A stretch of 10,749 nucleotides of DNA from Anaerolineaceae bacterium (lineage in GTDB: Bacteria > Chloroflexota > Anaerolineae > Anaerolineales > Anaerolineaceae). The DNA lies in the NCBI GenBank assembly GCA_011620465.1, contig WOZC01000102.1, positions 1-10,749 of the forward strand, in the 5' to 3' direction. The notes beneath the pieces are model-generated. The model was not told where the DNA came from and did not search any database. It saw nothing but the letters and a program-made list of their open reading frames with translations. Numbering within the stretch: position 1 is the first letter of the stretch; the number at the start of each line of letters is the position of its first letter. Below are positions 1 to 7,232 of this stretch, in pieces. The position numbers and the translations under genes are program-made.

Positions 1-15
1 AAGGCAGACTGCTAC

Positions 16-70
16 GATCCTTTGCCAAAACCAATGTCAACTATCCCTGAAAACCTGATGGCAAAGGATC
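16..70. repeat. 12-bp perfect inverted repeat with long loop
   Basis: GATCCTTTGCCA (16-27) is exactly complementary to TGGCAAAGGATC (59-70), separated by 31 nt. No T-tract follows on either strand, so it does not look like a standard intrinsic terminator. It could be the base of a structured RNA, or the end structure of a gene lying to the left. Function unknown. Confidence 0.6.
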
Positions 71-113
71 TCGCAACAACGGAAAAATTGTAACTGCGAA
101 GAGCGAACCGACG

Positions 114-230
114 AGCAATCTCCTATAACTAAGCCGGATTCAACAGAAGAATTACGGCCTATGAAAAGATTTTCGTCCTTGTGAGGGGCGTTGGTGGCCA
201 AGCAATCTCCTATAAAGAAGCCGGGTTGAA
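114..230. repeat. Direct repeat pair, 30 bp, 87-bp period
   Basis: AGCAATCTCCTATAA occurs at 114-128 and 201-215. The similarity runs on through the left arms of the following stem-loops (114-143 versus 201-230, 26 of 30 positions identical). A third, partial relative of the AAGCCGG part lies at 257-269 within the lon terminator. This suggests that a block containing a terminator-like stem-loop was duplicated and the copies then diverged. Confidence 0.7.
133..158 (-). repeat. Decayed terminator-like stem-loop
   Basis: GCCG (133-136) pairs with CGGC (155-158) and ATTC (138-141) pairs with GAAT (149-152), with an internal mismatch. On the minus strand the tail reads TTAGTTATAGG, against TTAGTTTTTCG after the intact lon terminator. 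It therefore looks like a degenerate copy of that terminator with a broken T-tract. Confidence 0.45.
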
Positions 231-243
231 TAACGCAACCCGG
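221..243 (-). terminator. Second stem-loop, possible backup terminator
   Basis: CCGGGTTG (221-228) and CAACCCGG (236-243) form a perfect 8-bp GC-rich stem with a 7-nt loop. On the minus strand it is followed by CTTCTTTATA, which is T-rich but not a clean run. It lies just beyond the main lon terminator and may catch read-through. Confidence 0.5.
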
Positions 244-249
244 AATACG

Positions 250-286
250 AAAAACTAAGCCGGACTCAAATAAAGAATCCGGCTTA
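250..286 (-). terminator. Rho-independent terminator of the lon operon
   Basis: On the minus strand TAAGCCGGATTC pairs with GAGTCCGGCTTA (275-286 with 256-267; 12 bp including one G-U pair). The loop is 7 nt (TTTATTT) and a GTTTTT tail follows at 255-250. It starts 30 nt after the lon stop codon, so it ends the five-gene transcript. Confidence 0.9.
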
Positions 287-315
287 CATTGTAAAGAATA
301 GAAACAAACAACTGC

Positions 316-2844
316 TCAACCTGAGTTGGTTTTATTCTGTGTGTCCTTCACCGGTGGGTGACGGGTGGGTTTGCGCTTGATCGGATAGATACCATTCGCG
401 TATTTCAACTCACCGACAATCGAAGCTTCTGTAACCTGGTCCATGTGATCGACTAAAATGATATTCAGTTCTTTCAGGACCGCTTCAGGGACGTCCACCA
501 GGTCTTTTTCGTTCTTCTTTGGTAAGATCACAGTCTTGAGACCCGAGCGATGGGCAGCCAAAACCTTCTCCCTGACTCCGCCAATCGGAATAACACGCCC
601 GCGCAAAGTGATCTCGCCGGTCATAGCCACTTCATGCCTGACAGGTACACCGAGTACGGCTGAGATCAAGGCAGTTGCCAGGGTGATGCCGGCACTGGGT
701 CCGTCTTTGGGAATTGCACCTTCGGGAACATGGATGTGAATATCGGTTTCTTCAAAGAAATCTTCCGGGATTTCAAAGACCTTCAGCCGCGATTTTAGAT
801 AACTCAAGGCGGCTTGGGCTGATTCCTGCATTACTTCGCCAATTTGTCCTGTGATCTGTAGATTACCCTTACCAGAAACAACCAGGACTTCAACCGGCAT
901 GATTTCGCCGCCATTTTCTGTCCAGGCGAGGGCAGTTGCCACCCCGATCTCATCCTTGGCTTCGGCTGACATGGGGAAAAATTCGACCGGACCGAGCAAC
1001 TGGCACACTAACTCCTCGGTAACAACGGTTGGATATTCTTCGCCTTCGGATTTTTTGGTAGCGATTTTACGCAGCACAGTACCGATCTCGCGCTCCAGAT
1101 TGCGAACGCCTGCTTCGTAGGTATAGCTGGCAATGATCAGGCGCAGCGCTTCATCAGTGAATTCAATCGGGTCTTCATCCAATCCGTTTTCAAGCATCTG
1201 CCCTGGGATCAGGAATTGACGAGAGATGATGATCTTGTCCTCTTCGATGTAGCCAGGGAATTCGATCAATTCCATTCGGTCGAGCAAAGCCGGTGGAATG
1301 GTAGCGACGGTATTTGCTGTTGTGATGAAGAACACCTTCGAGAGATCATACGGAACTTCAAGATAATGATCCGAAAAAGCATGGTTTTGTTCGGGGTCAA
1401 GCACCTCGAGCAAAGCAGCAGATGGGTCGCCATGAAAGTCCGCACTAAGCTTATCGATCTCATCCAGCATGAAGAGGGGATTGACAACCCCAGCTTTTAC
1501 CATGGTTTGCAAGATCCGTCCGGGTAAAGCGCCGATATAAGTGCGGCGGTGACCGCGGATTTCGGCTTCGTCATGAACGCCCCCCAACGACATACGCACA
1601 AACTTGCGGTTCATCGCCGAAGCGATTGACTGACCGAGAGAGGTTTTACCTGTTCCAGGAGGACCAACAAAGCATAAAATTGGTAAGCGATTCTTCTTTG
1701 GGCGCAGGCTTTTTACAGCCAGGAATTCAATGATACGATCTTTGGCTTTTTTCAGACCGTAATGATTCTTATCCAGTACTTCTCGAGCTTTGCAGACATC
1801 CAGGTCGTCTTCCGTGGCATTTGACCAGGGCAAGTCGAGCAAATAGTGCAAATAGTTCGAGATCATACCGTTTTCAGGGGAAAGCGGAGGAGCCGAACGC
1901 AGGCGGTCAAGCTCTTTGACAGCAGTTTCACGTACTTCCATCGGTAAGGTAGCTGCTTCGAGCTGGTTTTCAAGTTTGAAGATATCCGGATCGCTGGATT
2001 TCCCCTGGTTGAGTTCCATCTGCAGGCGGTTGATATGCTCACGCAAGACAGTGTCGCGTTGGTTTTTGTCAAAATCCTCATGAATGCGAGTGATGACCTG
2101 CATATCCAACTCAAGCATGCGGATCTGGGCGACCAGTTTGGAGTGCGCCAATTTCAGTCTTGTAAGGTCGTTGATTTCCTGGAGCAATTCCATACGCTCG
2201 TAGGGGCTTAATAAGGTGTTGATGCCGATGAAGTCCGCCAATTTACCGGCATGATCGATCTCTTCCACAATTGAGATGGCTTTTTCATCCAATGGTGAGG
2301 GCAGAGAGGCATATCGTGCCAGGCTGACTTTCGCGGAACGAATTTCACTCTTCACTTCATTAGTACGCCGGGCTGGAACATTAATTACTTCAACATCAGC
2401 GACGTAGTGCCCCCCTTGTTTGTAGGTTTTCAGGATTCGCACCCGCCGGCGAGCTTCTGTGTAAATATCGCCAGGATATTCATGGAAACCATTGTCGATA
2501 TCCATTTCCCTGCCGAAAGCCACTTCCAGACCGATCTCCCAAACATTTTCTTTTGTGGGCTCCTGGACTTCATCAAATTGCGGGTAACAAGCGATTAGCG
2601 TGAAGTGTTTTTCGATGGCTTCGAACAACAAATCCGGGTCGCTAACATCCTCTTCCGGATAGAGCCTGGCAGCTGCCAGGGGAAGCAGCGGCTCGTTATA
2701 CATTATGATCAGGGGAGCAGTAAAGTTAGTCTCTTTCATGTTCGAGGTACGGTTTTTTACCAGCATGGCGGTAGAAAACATACGATCGTCATCATGAGAG
2801 TATTCATCTTCGTATTTATCTGAGAAAAATTTTCGTTCTTGCAC
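316..2844 (-). CDS. lon: ATP-dependent Lon protease (LonA type)
   Basis: Cytoplasmic AAA+ serine protease that unfolds and degrades damaged and regulatory proteins. Visible in order: a divergent N-terminal LON substrate-binding domain (about 45-160), a coiled-coil/helical region (about 190-320), the AAA+ module with Walker A GPPGTGKT (394-401; Lys400) and Walker B FMLDEID (Asp461, Glu462), and the protease domain with PKDGPSAG (catalytic Ser717) and REKVLAA (catalytic Lys760). The 43-residue Ser-Lys spacing matches the E. coli enzyme. No membrane segment is seen, so it is LonA, not LonB. At 842 aa it is slightly longer than usual, because of an acidic N-terminal extension (about 1-35) and a basic C-terminal tail. 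The start is GTG, supported by AAGGA five nt upstream. It is the last gene of the cluster, 8 nt after folC, and is followed by a terminator. No CIRCE-like heat-shock operator was seen upstream. Confidence 0.97.
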   Translation of the reverse strand: MQERKFFSDKYEDEYSHDDDRMFSTAMLVKNRTSNMKETNFTAPLIIMYNEPLLPLAAARLYPEEDVSDPDLLFEAIEKHFTLIACYPQFDEVQEPTKENVWEIGLEVAFGREMDIDNGFHEYPGDIYTEARRRVRILKTYKQGGHYVADVEVINVPARRTNEVKSEIRSAKVSLARYASLPSPLDEKAISIVEEIDHAGKLADFIGINTLLSPYERMELLQEINDLTRLKLAHSKLVAQIRMLELDMQVITRIHEDFDKNQRDTVLREHINRLQMELNQGKSSDPDIFKLENQLEAATLPMEVRETAVKELDRLRSAPPLSPENGMISNYLHYLLDLPWSNATEDDLDVCKAREVLDKNHYGLKKAKDRIIEFLAVKSLRPKKNRLPILCFVGPPGTGKTSLGQSIASAMNRKFVRMSLGGVHDEAEIRGHRRTYIGALPGRILQTMVKAGVVNPLFMLDEIDKLSADFHGDPSAALLEVLDPEQNHAFSDHYLEVPYDLSKVFFITTANTVATIPPALLDRMELIEFPGYIEEDKIIISRQFLIPGQMLENGLDEDPIEFTDEALRLIIASYTYEAGVRNLEREIGTVLRKIATKKSEGEEYPTVVTEELVCQLLGPVEFFPMSAEAKDEIGVATALAWTENGGEIMPVEVLVVSGKGNLQITGQIGEVMQESAQAALSYLKSRLKVFEIPEDFFEETDIHIHVPEGAIPKDGPSAGITLATALISAVLGVPVRHEVAMTGEITLRGRVIPIGGVREKVLAAHRSGLKTVILPKKNEKDLVDVPEAVLKELNIILVDHMDQVTEASIVGELKYANGIYPIKRKPTRHPPVKDTQNKTNSG

Positions 2845-2849
2845 TTAAA

Positions 2850-2854
2850 TCCTT
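2850..2854 (-). promoter_or_regulatory. lon ribosome binding site overlapping the folC stop
   Basis: The minus strand reads TAAGGATTTAAGTG. The AAGGA Shine-Dalgarno uses the last two bases of the folC TAA stop and sits 5 nt before the lon GTG. This fixes the GTG as the start and suggests translational coupling of lon to folC. Confidence 0.8.
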
Positions 2855-4226
2855 ATTTTTTTAGTTGCGACCAGATTTCTCTGGCTGCAGAAGCAATGAA
2901 AATGCTGCCAGTTACGAGTATACCCTTAGATTCACCGGCGAGAAAGAGAGCCTGGGATAATGCTTCTTCCGCAGGGTTGACTGCAATCACGGGAACTGAA
3001 TAATTCTCAACAATCGCTTTCAATTCCTCTGGTGTGGCTGCCCGAGGATGCAGCGATTGGGTAGTGATGACCAGTTCACACCTTGGGAGGATAGCCGAGA
3101 GCATATCTCCCATCGATTTGTCAGCTGAGGCTCCGAAAACGAGAATGAAAGGCCAATCGGGAAAGTATTCATCCACGGTCTCAACCAGGCGCTGCATTGA
3201 ATCCCCGTTGTGAGCAGAATCGATCACTACTGGTGGATCCTCGCGCAGGATTTCGAACCTGGCAGGCCAATGCACTTGCTGGAAGCCCTCTTGAATGGCT
3301 TTGCGGGTGATCCGTAAACCTTGCAGGCGTAATTGGTCCAAAGCGGCGACAGCGGTGGCTGCGTTCTCAACTTGATGGGAACCAAGCAGCGGAATAGTCA
3401 AGTCAAGTGGAGTGTTCGAGCTGGTTTTCTTTCCTTTAACCTTCGAATGTCTCGAAATAAGTTCGAAAGTCTGGGAATGCAAGTCGTGCTGCAGTGGTTT
3501 GAAACTGTATTCATCTACCACCATAATGAAAGGTGAATTGCGCTCCAGGGCAGTATTGACGAGGGTCTCCCCTGCTTCCGGCTTTTGTGGGGCGATTACA
3601 ACCGGGCGACCCGGTTTGATGATCCCGCCTTTTTCAGTCGCAATTTCAGTCAGTGTGTTACCTAATACGGACATATGGTCATAAGAAATCGAGGTGATCA
3701 CTGATACAAGCGGATCGACCACATTGGTGGCGTCCAGCCGCCCACCCAAACCTACTTCGAGCACGGCAATGTCGATGTTTTCCTGGGCGAAATAGAGGAA
3801 AGCCATTGCGGTGGTAAGTTCAAAAGTTGTGGTTTCGGGCACCTTTTCAGTTAACGGTCTCATCTGATCAGCCAGGTCGATCACGCGCTGCTCGCTGATC
3901 ATTTCACCATTGATGACGATCCGTTCGCGGAAGTCTTCCAAATGGGGAGAGGTGTATAGCCCAACCTTGTAACCACTTGCCTGAAGCGCAGATGCGATCA
4001 GAGAAGCGGTTGAGCCTTTGCCCTTAGTTCCTGCGACATGCACGGACGGAAACTTGTGGTGAGGATAATCCAGAAGATCCATTAACTGGTTCATGCGGTC
4101 GAGTTTAAAAAAACGATGTTTGTCGTCGACATGCCGTTTCATGCTGAAATCGACCCAACTATAGATCCAATCCAGCGTTTCCTGGTAGCGTTCTTCTATT
4201 GGAGGGTGCATCAATTGCCTACTCAT
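2853..4226 (-). CDS. folC: Folylpolyglutamate synthase / dihydrofolate synthase
   Basis: Mur-ligase-family ATP-dependent enzyme. It adds glutamate to tetrahydrofolates, and in many bacteria also to dihydropteroate, which retains folates in the cytoplasm. Evidence: P-loop GTKGKGST (66-73), YTSPHL (91-96), EVGLGGRLDATN (157-168), SYDH (181-184), ATEKGGIIK (196-204), LGSHQVENA (281-289) and the C-terminal-domain motif DSAHN (336-340). The last is usually DGAHNP, and here it reads DSAHNGD. At 457 aa the length is normal. The first ATG (4226) overlaps the end of the upstream gene by 8 nt but has a weak Shine-Dalgarno. A second in-frame ATG at 4211 lies 6 nt after AGG embedded in the upstream stop (TAGGCAATTGATG), the same arrangement as at the folC-lon junction, and may be the true start. 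Whether it has one or both activities cannot be told from sequence. Confidence 0.95.
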   Translation of the reverse strand: MSRQLMHPPIEERYQETLDWIYSWVDFSMKRHVDDKHRFFKLDRMNQLMDLLDYPHHKFPSVHVAGTKGKGSTASLIASALQASGYKVGLYTSPHLEDFRERIVINGEMISEQRVIDLADQMRPLTEKVPETTTFELTTAMAFLYFAQENIDIAVLEVGLGGRLDATNVVDPLVSVITSISYDHMSVLGNTLTEIATEKGGIIKPGRPVVIAPQKPEAGETLVNTALERNSPFIMVVDEYSFKPLQHDLHSQTFELISRHSKVKGKKTSSNTPLDLTIPLLGSHQVENAATAVAALDQLRLQGLRITRKAIQEGFQQVHWPARFEILREDPPVVIDSAHNGDSMQRLVETVDEYFPDWPFILVFGASADKSMGDMLSAILPRCELVITTQSLHPRAATPEELKAIVENYSVPVIAVNPAEEALSQALFLAGESKGILVTGSIFIASAAREIWSQLKK

Positions 4227-6168
4227 TTACCGGTGTTATATCCTCGATCAATACATATCCGATGATAGCGTAATCACCAGAAGTATATTCAATCAAAACA
4301 CATTCACGATTAAATTCGTCAAATCGCCGTTCTGGCATGGAGACTAATTCCACCGTCATTCCTTCGCGCAGACGTCCTGGTGAACTAAAGGTGCCATAAC
4401 AGCCGGTTCTCACCCAGATATCCCGGACCGCTTTGACAAAAACAACCTGCGTGGGGGTGACGGTGTTTGTCGGAGTGGGTGAATAATCTGGTGTTGGGGT
4501 TACGGTGACCGTCGGAGTGAGCGTGATGGTGGGGGTTAGCGTGATCGTTGGGGTCATCGTGACGGTTGGCGTGCGGGCGAGATTGCGCTCATACACCGAG
4601 TCAGAAATACTTCTGGCTGCGAAACTGATACCCATGATGAGCAAGATAAGGATCACGATCCCACCGATCCCGGCAACCAGGTAAGTAGGCAAAAACCCGC
4701 GCTTGAGCTCCAGTATCCTGGGGTCCTGCGGGAAACGTTTGCGAGCTTTCGAGCTGATCCTGAGCGCATCGAGTGCAAAATTCTTGTTTCCAGTCTCAAG
4801 AGCCGCTTCTGCCCGTTGGATCGCATCTTCATTGGTGCTGATCTCGGTTTCCAATGCGCTGATCTCGTTTTCCAGTGAGAGACTCTGCGAGTCGTAGGCA
4901 TCCAGCTGCCTGAGGTAATCGAGGTTTTCGCGCGCTCCATTGATCTTCTCACGGGCAAGCGCAGCAGTCGGAGCATTGGCTGCTTCTTCTTTGAAACGCC
5001 TGGTGTTATCCAAAAGGGATTGAATGGTCGCTGGAATGAGCAGATCCAACCGGTTGCGCAGACGACCAAGCTGGAGGATCTCACCGTACTTCATCCGGAT
5101 TTTTTCCAATTTGCTCTTGGCATCAGCAAGCCTTGAGGGCGGAATCTTTCCGCTCAAGCTGACAAGGTCGCTGACATCATTCAGCATAGCGATATCAGCC
5201 CGCACTTCGTTGGCTTTATCGATGTATTCAGGAATAGCTACAGCACTGGCTGCGGTTTGGATCTTGCCTAACGCGGCTACCAATTCTCCTTGAGTGAGCA
5301 AGTTGAGACCTTCACGGTAAACGTCATAAGCCTGCATCTGATTTTCAAGGTCATGCCGCAGCTCTTCACCTTCACGCCAACGCTTGATGCCGGCGTCTTC
5401 CAGGTGCTCAAAGGCTTCGTCAAGATAATTGAGCGCAACCTGGTAGCGGAAAACGCGTGCCGCGCTCTGAGCCTTACCGTATGCCTTGCCAGCTTCAGGG
5501 GGCAGGGCGACCGAGGGGATATTACCGGAGCGAAGGTAGTCTTCTGCCTCGCTGTGATGTTCCTGGGCACGGGTCCAACCCGGTTCCATTTGGATCACTT
5601 TTTCGTAAAGCGGAATGGCAACCTGGTAATTACCTTTATAGAAAGCCTCTTCGGCTTCATCCATCATTCGTTCCGCTTCCGGATCGTGCGTGGATTGGAA
5701 GAAGCGTTTTAGAGGGTCGTTATCGATACCGCCCAAATCATCCATGCCTAAATTGGTACGGGTGATCGGTGGAGTGTTCGTGAAAGCACCTAACACCGGT
5801 TCAGGGGGTACCGACTGTTCCGCAGGCGATGTTTGCTGCCGGGCCTCGGCAGGCTGGCTGAAGGTTGGCGACTCCGGTTCGAAGTCATCGGTTTCGGACG
5901 AGGCAGGTTTTACTGTTTGTGATGTTTCTTCAGGCTGTGATGGCGTTGCAGTGCTCCCAGAAATGCGACGGCTGCGTTCGCGCCGTAATTCACGCAGCAA
6001 GCGATTGGCTTCTTCGAGTTCATCAATGCCAATTTGGTCCGATATGCGGTTGGTTGCCAGGGCTTCCAGATAGGTCGACAGACCGGTTTCAGCTTGGCTA
6101 AGCTGCTCGTCACTGGGATCCGTACTGGATAGCACTTTTTTTGCCTGTTCAATTAATGAACTAACCAT
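4219..6168 (-). CDS. Single-pass membrane protein: TPR, TPT linker, SH3-like
   Basis: Not a named family that I recognise. From the ATG (about 649 aa): a short helical N-terminus (about 1-68); a low-complexity segment rich in Ser, Thr, Pro and Glu (about 70-135); a good TPR-like helix pair (about 165-200; AFYKGNYQVAIPLYEKVIQ); a long helical stretch with coiled-coil character (about 230-485); a basic stretch, then one membrane helix (about 494-518); a Thr/Pro repeat linker (531-573); and a C-terminal SH3-like beta domain (about 575-645; WVRTGC, CVLIEY, IGYVLIEDI) with two cysteines (590, 623). The basic side facing the N-terminus predicts N-in, C-out topology, with no separate signal peptide. 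The start is the ATG at 6168, which has AAAGGA 6 nt upstream; the TTG 15 nt earlier has no ribosome site. It lies 27 nt after the second kinase-like gene and overlaps folC by 8 nt. A sensor or scaffold for the kinase-like proteins is an inference. Confidence 0.85.
   Translation of the reverse strand: MVSSLIEQAKKVLSSTDPSDEQLSQAETGLSTYLEALATNRISDQIGIDELEEANRLLRELRRERSRRISGSTATPSQPEETSQTVKPASSETDDFEPESPTFSQPAEARQQTSPAEQSVPPEPVLGAFTNTPPITRTNLGMDDLGGIDNDPLKRFFQSTHDPEAERMMDEAEEAFYKGNYQVAIPLYEKVIQMEPGWTRAQEHHSEAEDYLRSGNIPSVALPPEAGKAYGKAQSAARVFRYQVALNYLDEAFEHLEDAGIKRWREGEELRHDLENQMQAYDVYREGLNLLTQGELVAALGKIQTAASAVAIPEYIDKANEVRADIAMLNDVSDLVSLSGKIPPSRLADAKSKLEKIRMKYGEILQLGRLRNRLDLLIPATIQSLLDNTRRFKEEAANAPTAALAREKINGARENLDYLRQLDAYDSQSLSLENEISALETEISTNEDAIQRAEAALETGNKNFALDALRISSKARKRFPQDPRILELKRGFLPTYLVAGIGGIVILILLIMGISFAARSISDSVYERNLARTPTVTMTPTITLTPTITLTPTVTVTPTPDYSPTPTNTVTPTQVVFVKAVRDIWVRTGCYGTFSSPGRLREGMTVELVSMPERRFDEFNRECVLIEYTSGDYAIIGYVLIEDITPVNE
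4501..4572 (-). repeat. Four 18-bp in-gene repeats encoding TPTxTx
   Basis: Within the membrane protein gene, four consecutive imperfect 18-bp units encode TPTVTM, TPTITL, TPTITL and TPTVTV, followed by a looser TPTP...SPTPTNTVTPT stretch. Such Thr/Pro runs form extended linkers outside the membrane and are possible O-glycosylation sites. The unit structure suggests growth by slippage or unequal exchange. Confidence 0.8.
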
Positions 6169-6174
6169 TTGTTG

Positions 6175-6180
6175 TCCTTT
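6175..6180 (-). promoter_or_regulatory. Ribosome binding site setting the membrane-protein start
   Basis: AAAGGA, then CAACAA, then the ATG at 6168. The motif lies inside the extra codons that a TTG start at 6183 would translate, so it argues for the ATG. Confidence 0.8.
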
Positions 6181-6195
6181 CAAGAGGAGGCAGGT

Positions 6196-7206
6196 TTAAT
6201 TCCGTTTGCTTTGCAAACCCTGCAGGGCAGCTTTCATCTCCGAGGGGGTCTTATAGTAACCGTCCAAAGCTTTTTCAAGAAACTTGATTTCTTGTTCATT
6301 CAAACGGTTTTGGACGTCGAAAGAATAAGTGGCTTTGTAATGCGTAGGGGCATTAGCGATATCCTCGGGTCGGTTTGGTCCAACCGCGACCGAACCAGGG
6401 GCTTGCCGCCCGGTGAAGATGTGATGTAAGGCGCGCGAACTGAGCTGGATCATATCCGATTGCTGAACTTCGGGCGAGAAATTGTTGGGCTGCCAGTGAC
6501 CGATGTTCCAATCAATGATGATCACTTTTTGGCGGAACTCGTTCCAATAGTAATGAAGTAATTTATGGTCAAGAAAACTGGCACCACGGCTGTGGGCTTC
6601 TTCCAGAAGGGTGCAGATCTGGACAGAAATGTCCAGCACCTGTTTCATGCTGAGATTTCGAACGAAATTACCACGGGTGTAGCCGGCGTCGCAGAGAAGG
6701 TAGAGGTTGTCTTCCCAACGACGTTCCAACAGCAGGAACGGTAGCCAGCCATCCTGGATACGTTCTTCAAATTGAGCGAGGAGGTCCTCTATTTCGTCAA
6801 CCTCAAAAAGTGCCAATTCACCTTTGATGTTCACACCGTGACCTTGTTTTTCCATCTGTTTCGTCAGGGGGGCGATTTCGGCAGGCCAGATCGTATTCGG
6901 ATCTGGTTTCAAGAAGCCTGACTGAAGCATGGGGGTCAGGTTGGCAACACCGCGCAGGTTCGCCAGGATGTTGTATTCCTCAAGGAAAAGCGGCTTGGCG
7001 TATGAGATCTTGTCGTGCCGCATTACTTTGAAAGCGGGGTCACGGCTGTAAGGGGTCTTGCCCGAGATGTGTTTATAGAGAAATACCCGCGCGCTGGAAC
7101 CGCCAGCTTCGGGGATGGCAAAATCGTGCTGACCAGCTGTCAGCCAAGTATCCAACGGTTCGTCTAAATAATAGCCGTTTTGAGAATCGAGTCTAATTTG
7201 TTGCAT
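6196..7206 (-). CDS. Divergent protein-kinase-like protein (336 aa)
   Basis: A soluble kinase-fold protein that fills the whole ORF. Landmarks: a weak glycine-rich loop (about 32-44, AGGSSARVF), AFKV with the beta-3 Lys60, an EEY segment that may carry the helix-C Glu (76/77), a hinge-like LPFLLLERRW (155-164), a catalytic loop with Asp213, Lys215 and His218 (LDHKLLHYYW), and IIDWN with the metal-binding Asp232 in place of DFG. The Asp-to-Asp spacing (19) fits the kinase fold. The catalytic-loop Asn is replaced by His, so it may be an unusual kinase or a pseudokinase. There is an insert between the helix-C region and the hinge (about 100-150) and no membrane segment. Start ATG is preceded by GGAAAG. 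It lies 26 nt after the larger kinase-like gene, with which it shares the HxYWN and IDW signature, and 27 nt before the membrane protein gene. Substrate unknown. Confidence 0.8.
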   Translation of the reverse strand: MQQIRLDSQNGYYLDEPLDTWLTAGQHDFAIPEAGGSSARVFLYKHISGKTPYSRDPAFKVMRHDKISYAKPLFLEEYNILANLRGVANLTPMLQSGFLKPDPNTIWPAEIAPLTKQMEKQGHGVNIKGELALFEVDEIEDLLAQFEERIQDGWLPFLLLERRWEDNLYLLCDAGYTRGNFVRNLSMKQVLDISVQICTLLEEAHSRGASFLDHKLLHYYWNEFRQKVIIIDWNIGHWQPNNFSPEVQQSDMIQLSSRALHHIFTGRQAPGSVAVGPNRPEDIANAPTHYKATYSFDVQNRLNEQEIKFLEKALDGYYKTPSEMKAALQGLQSKRN

Positions 7207-7232
7207 ATCACTTTCCGTAAAGTCCAGCTATT

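Larger units (their letters stand above)
1..315. other. Non-coding region downstream of lon
   Basis: No convincing gene is seen here. It holds a 12-bp inverted repeat (16-70), three successive related stem-loops (133-158, 221-243, 256-286) and a 15-bp direct repeat (114-128 and 201-215). The plus strand is open in frame 1 from the window edge to a TAA at 91-93, and in frame 3 to a TGA at 48-50. Either could be the tail of a convergent gene lying to the left, but about 15-30 codons are too few to decide. If so, this is the space between two converging transcription units, which fits the density of terminator-like structures. Confidence 0.6.

Noticed and set aside
1..93. Plus-strand reading frame open from the window edge to TAA at 91-93
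   Set aside because: About 30 codons without a start or a recognisable motif. Such an open stretch is likely by chance, and a competing frame is open to 48-50.
5290..6101. Long plus-strand ORFs inside the membrane protein gene
   Set aside because: Shadow frames of a well-supported minus-strand gene, with no motifs and no ribosome sites that stand out.
6169..6183. TTG at 6183 as the start of the membrane protein
   Set aside because: No Shine-Dalgarno precedes it, while the ATG at 6168 has AAAGGA at ideal distance.
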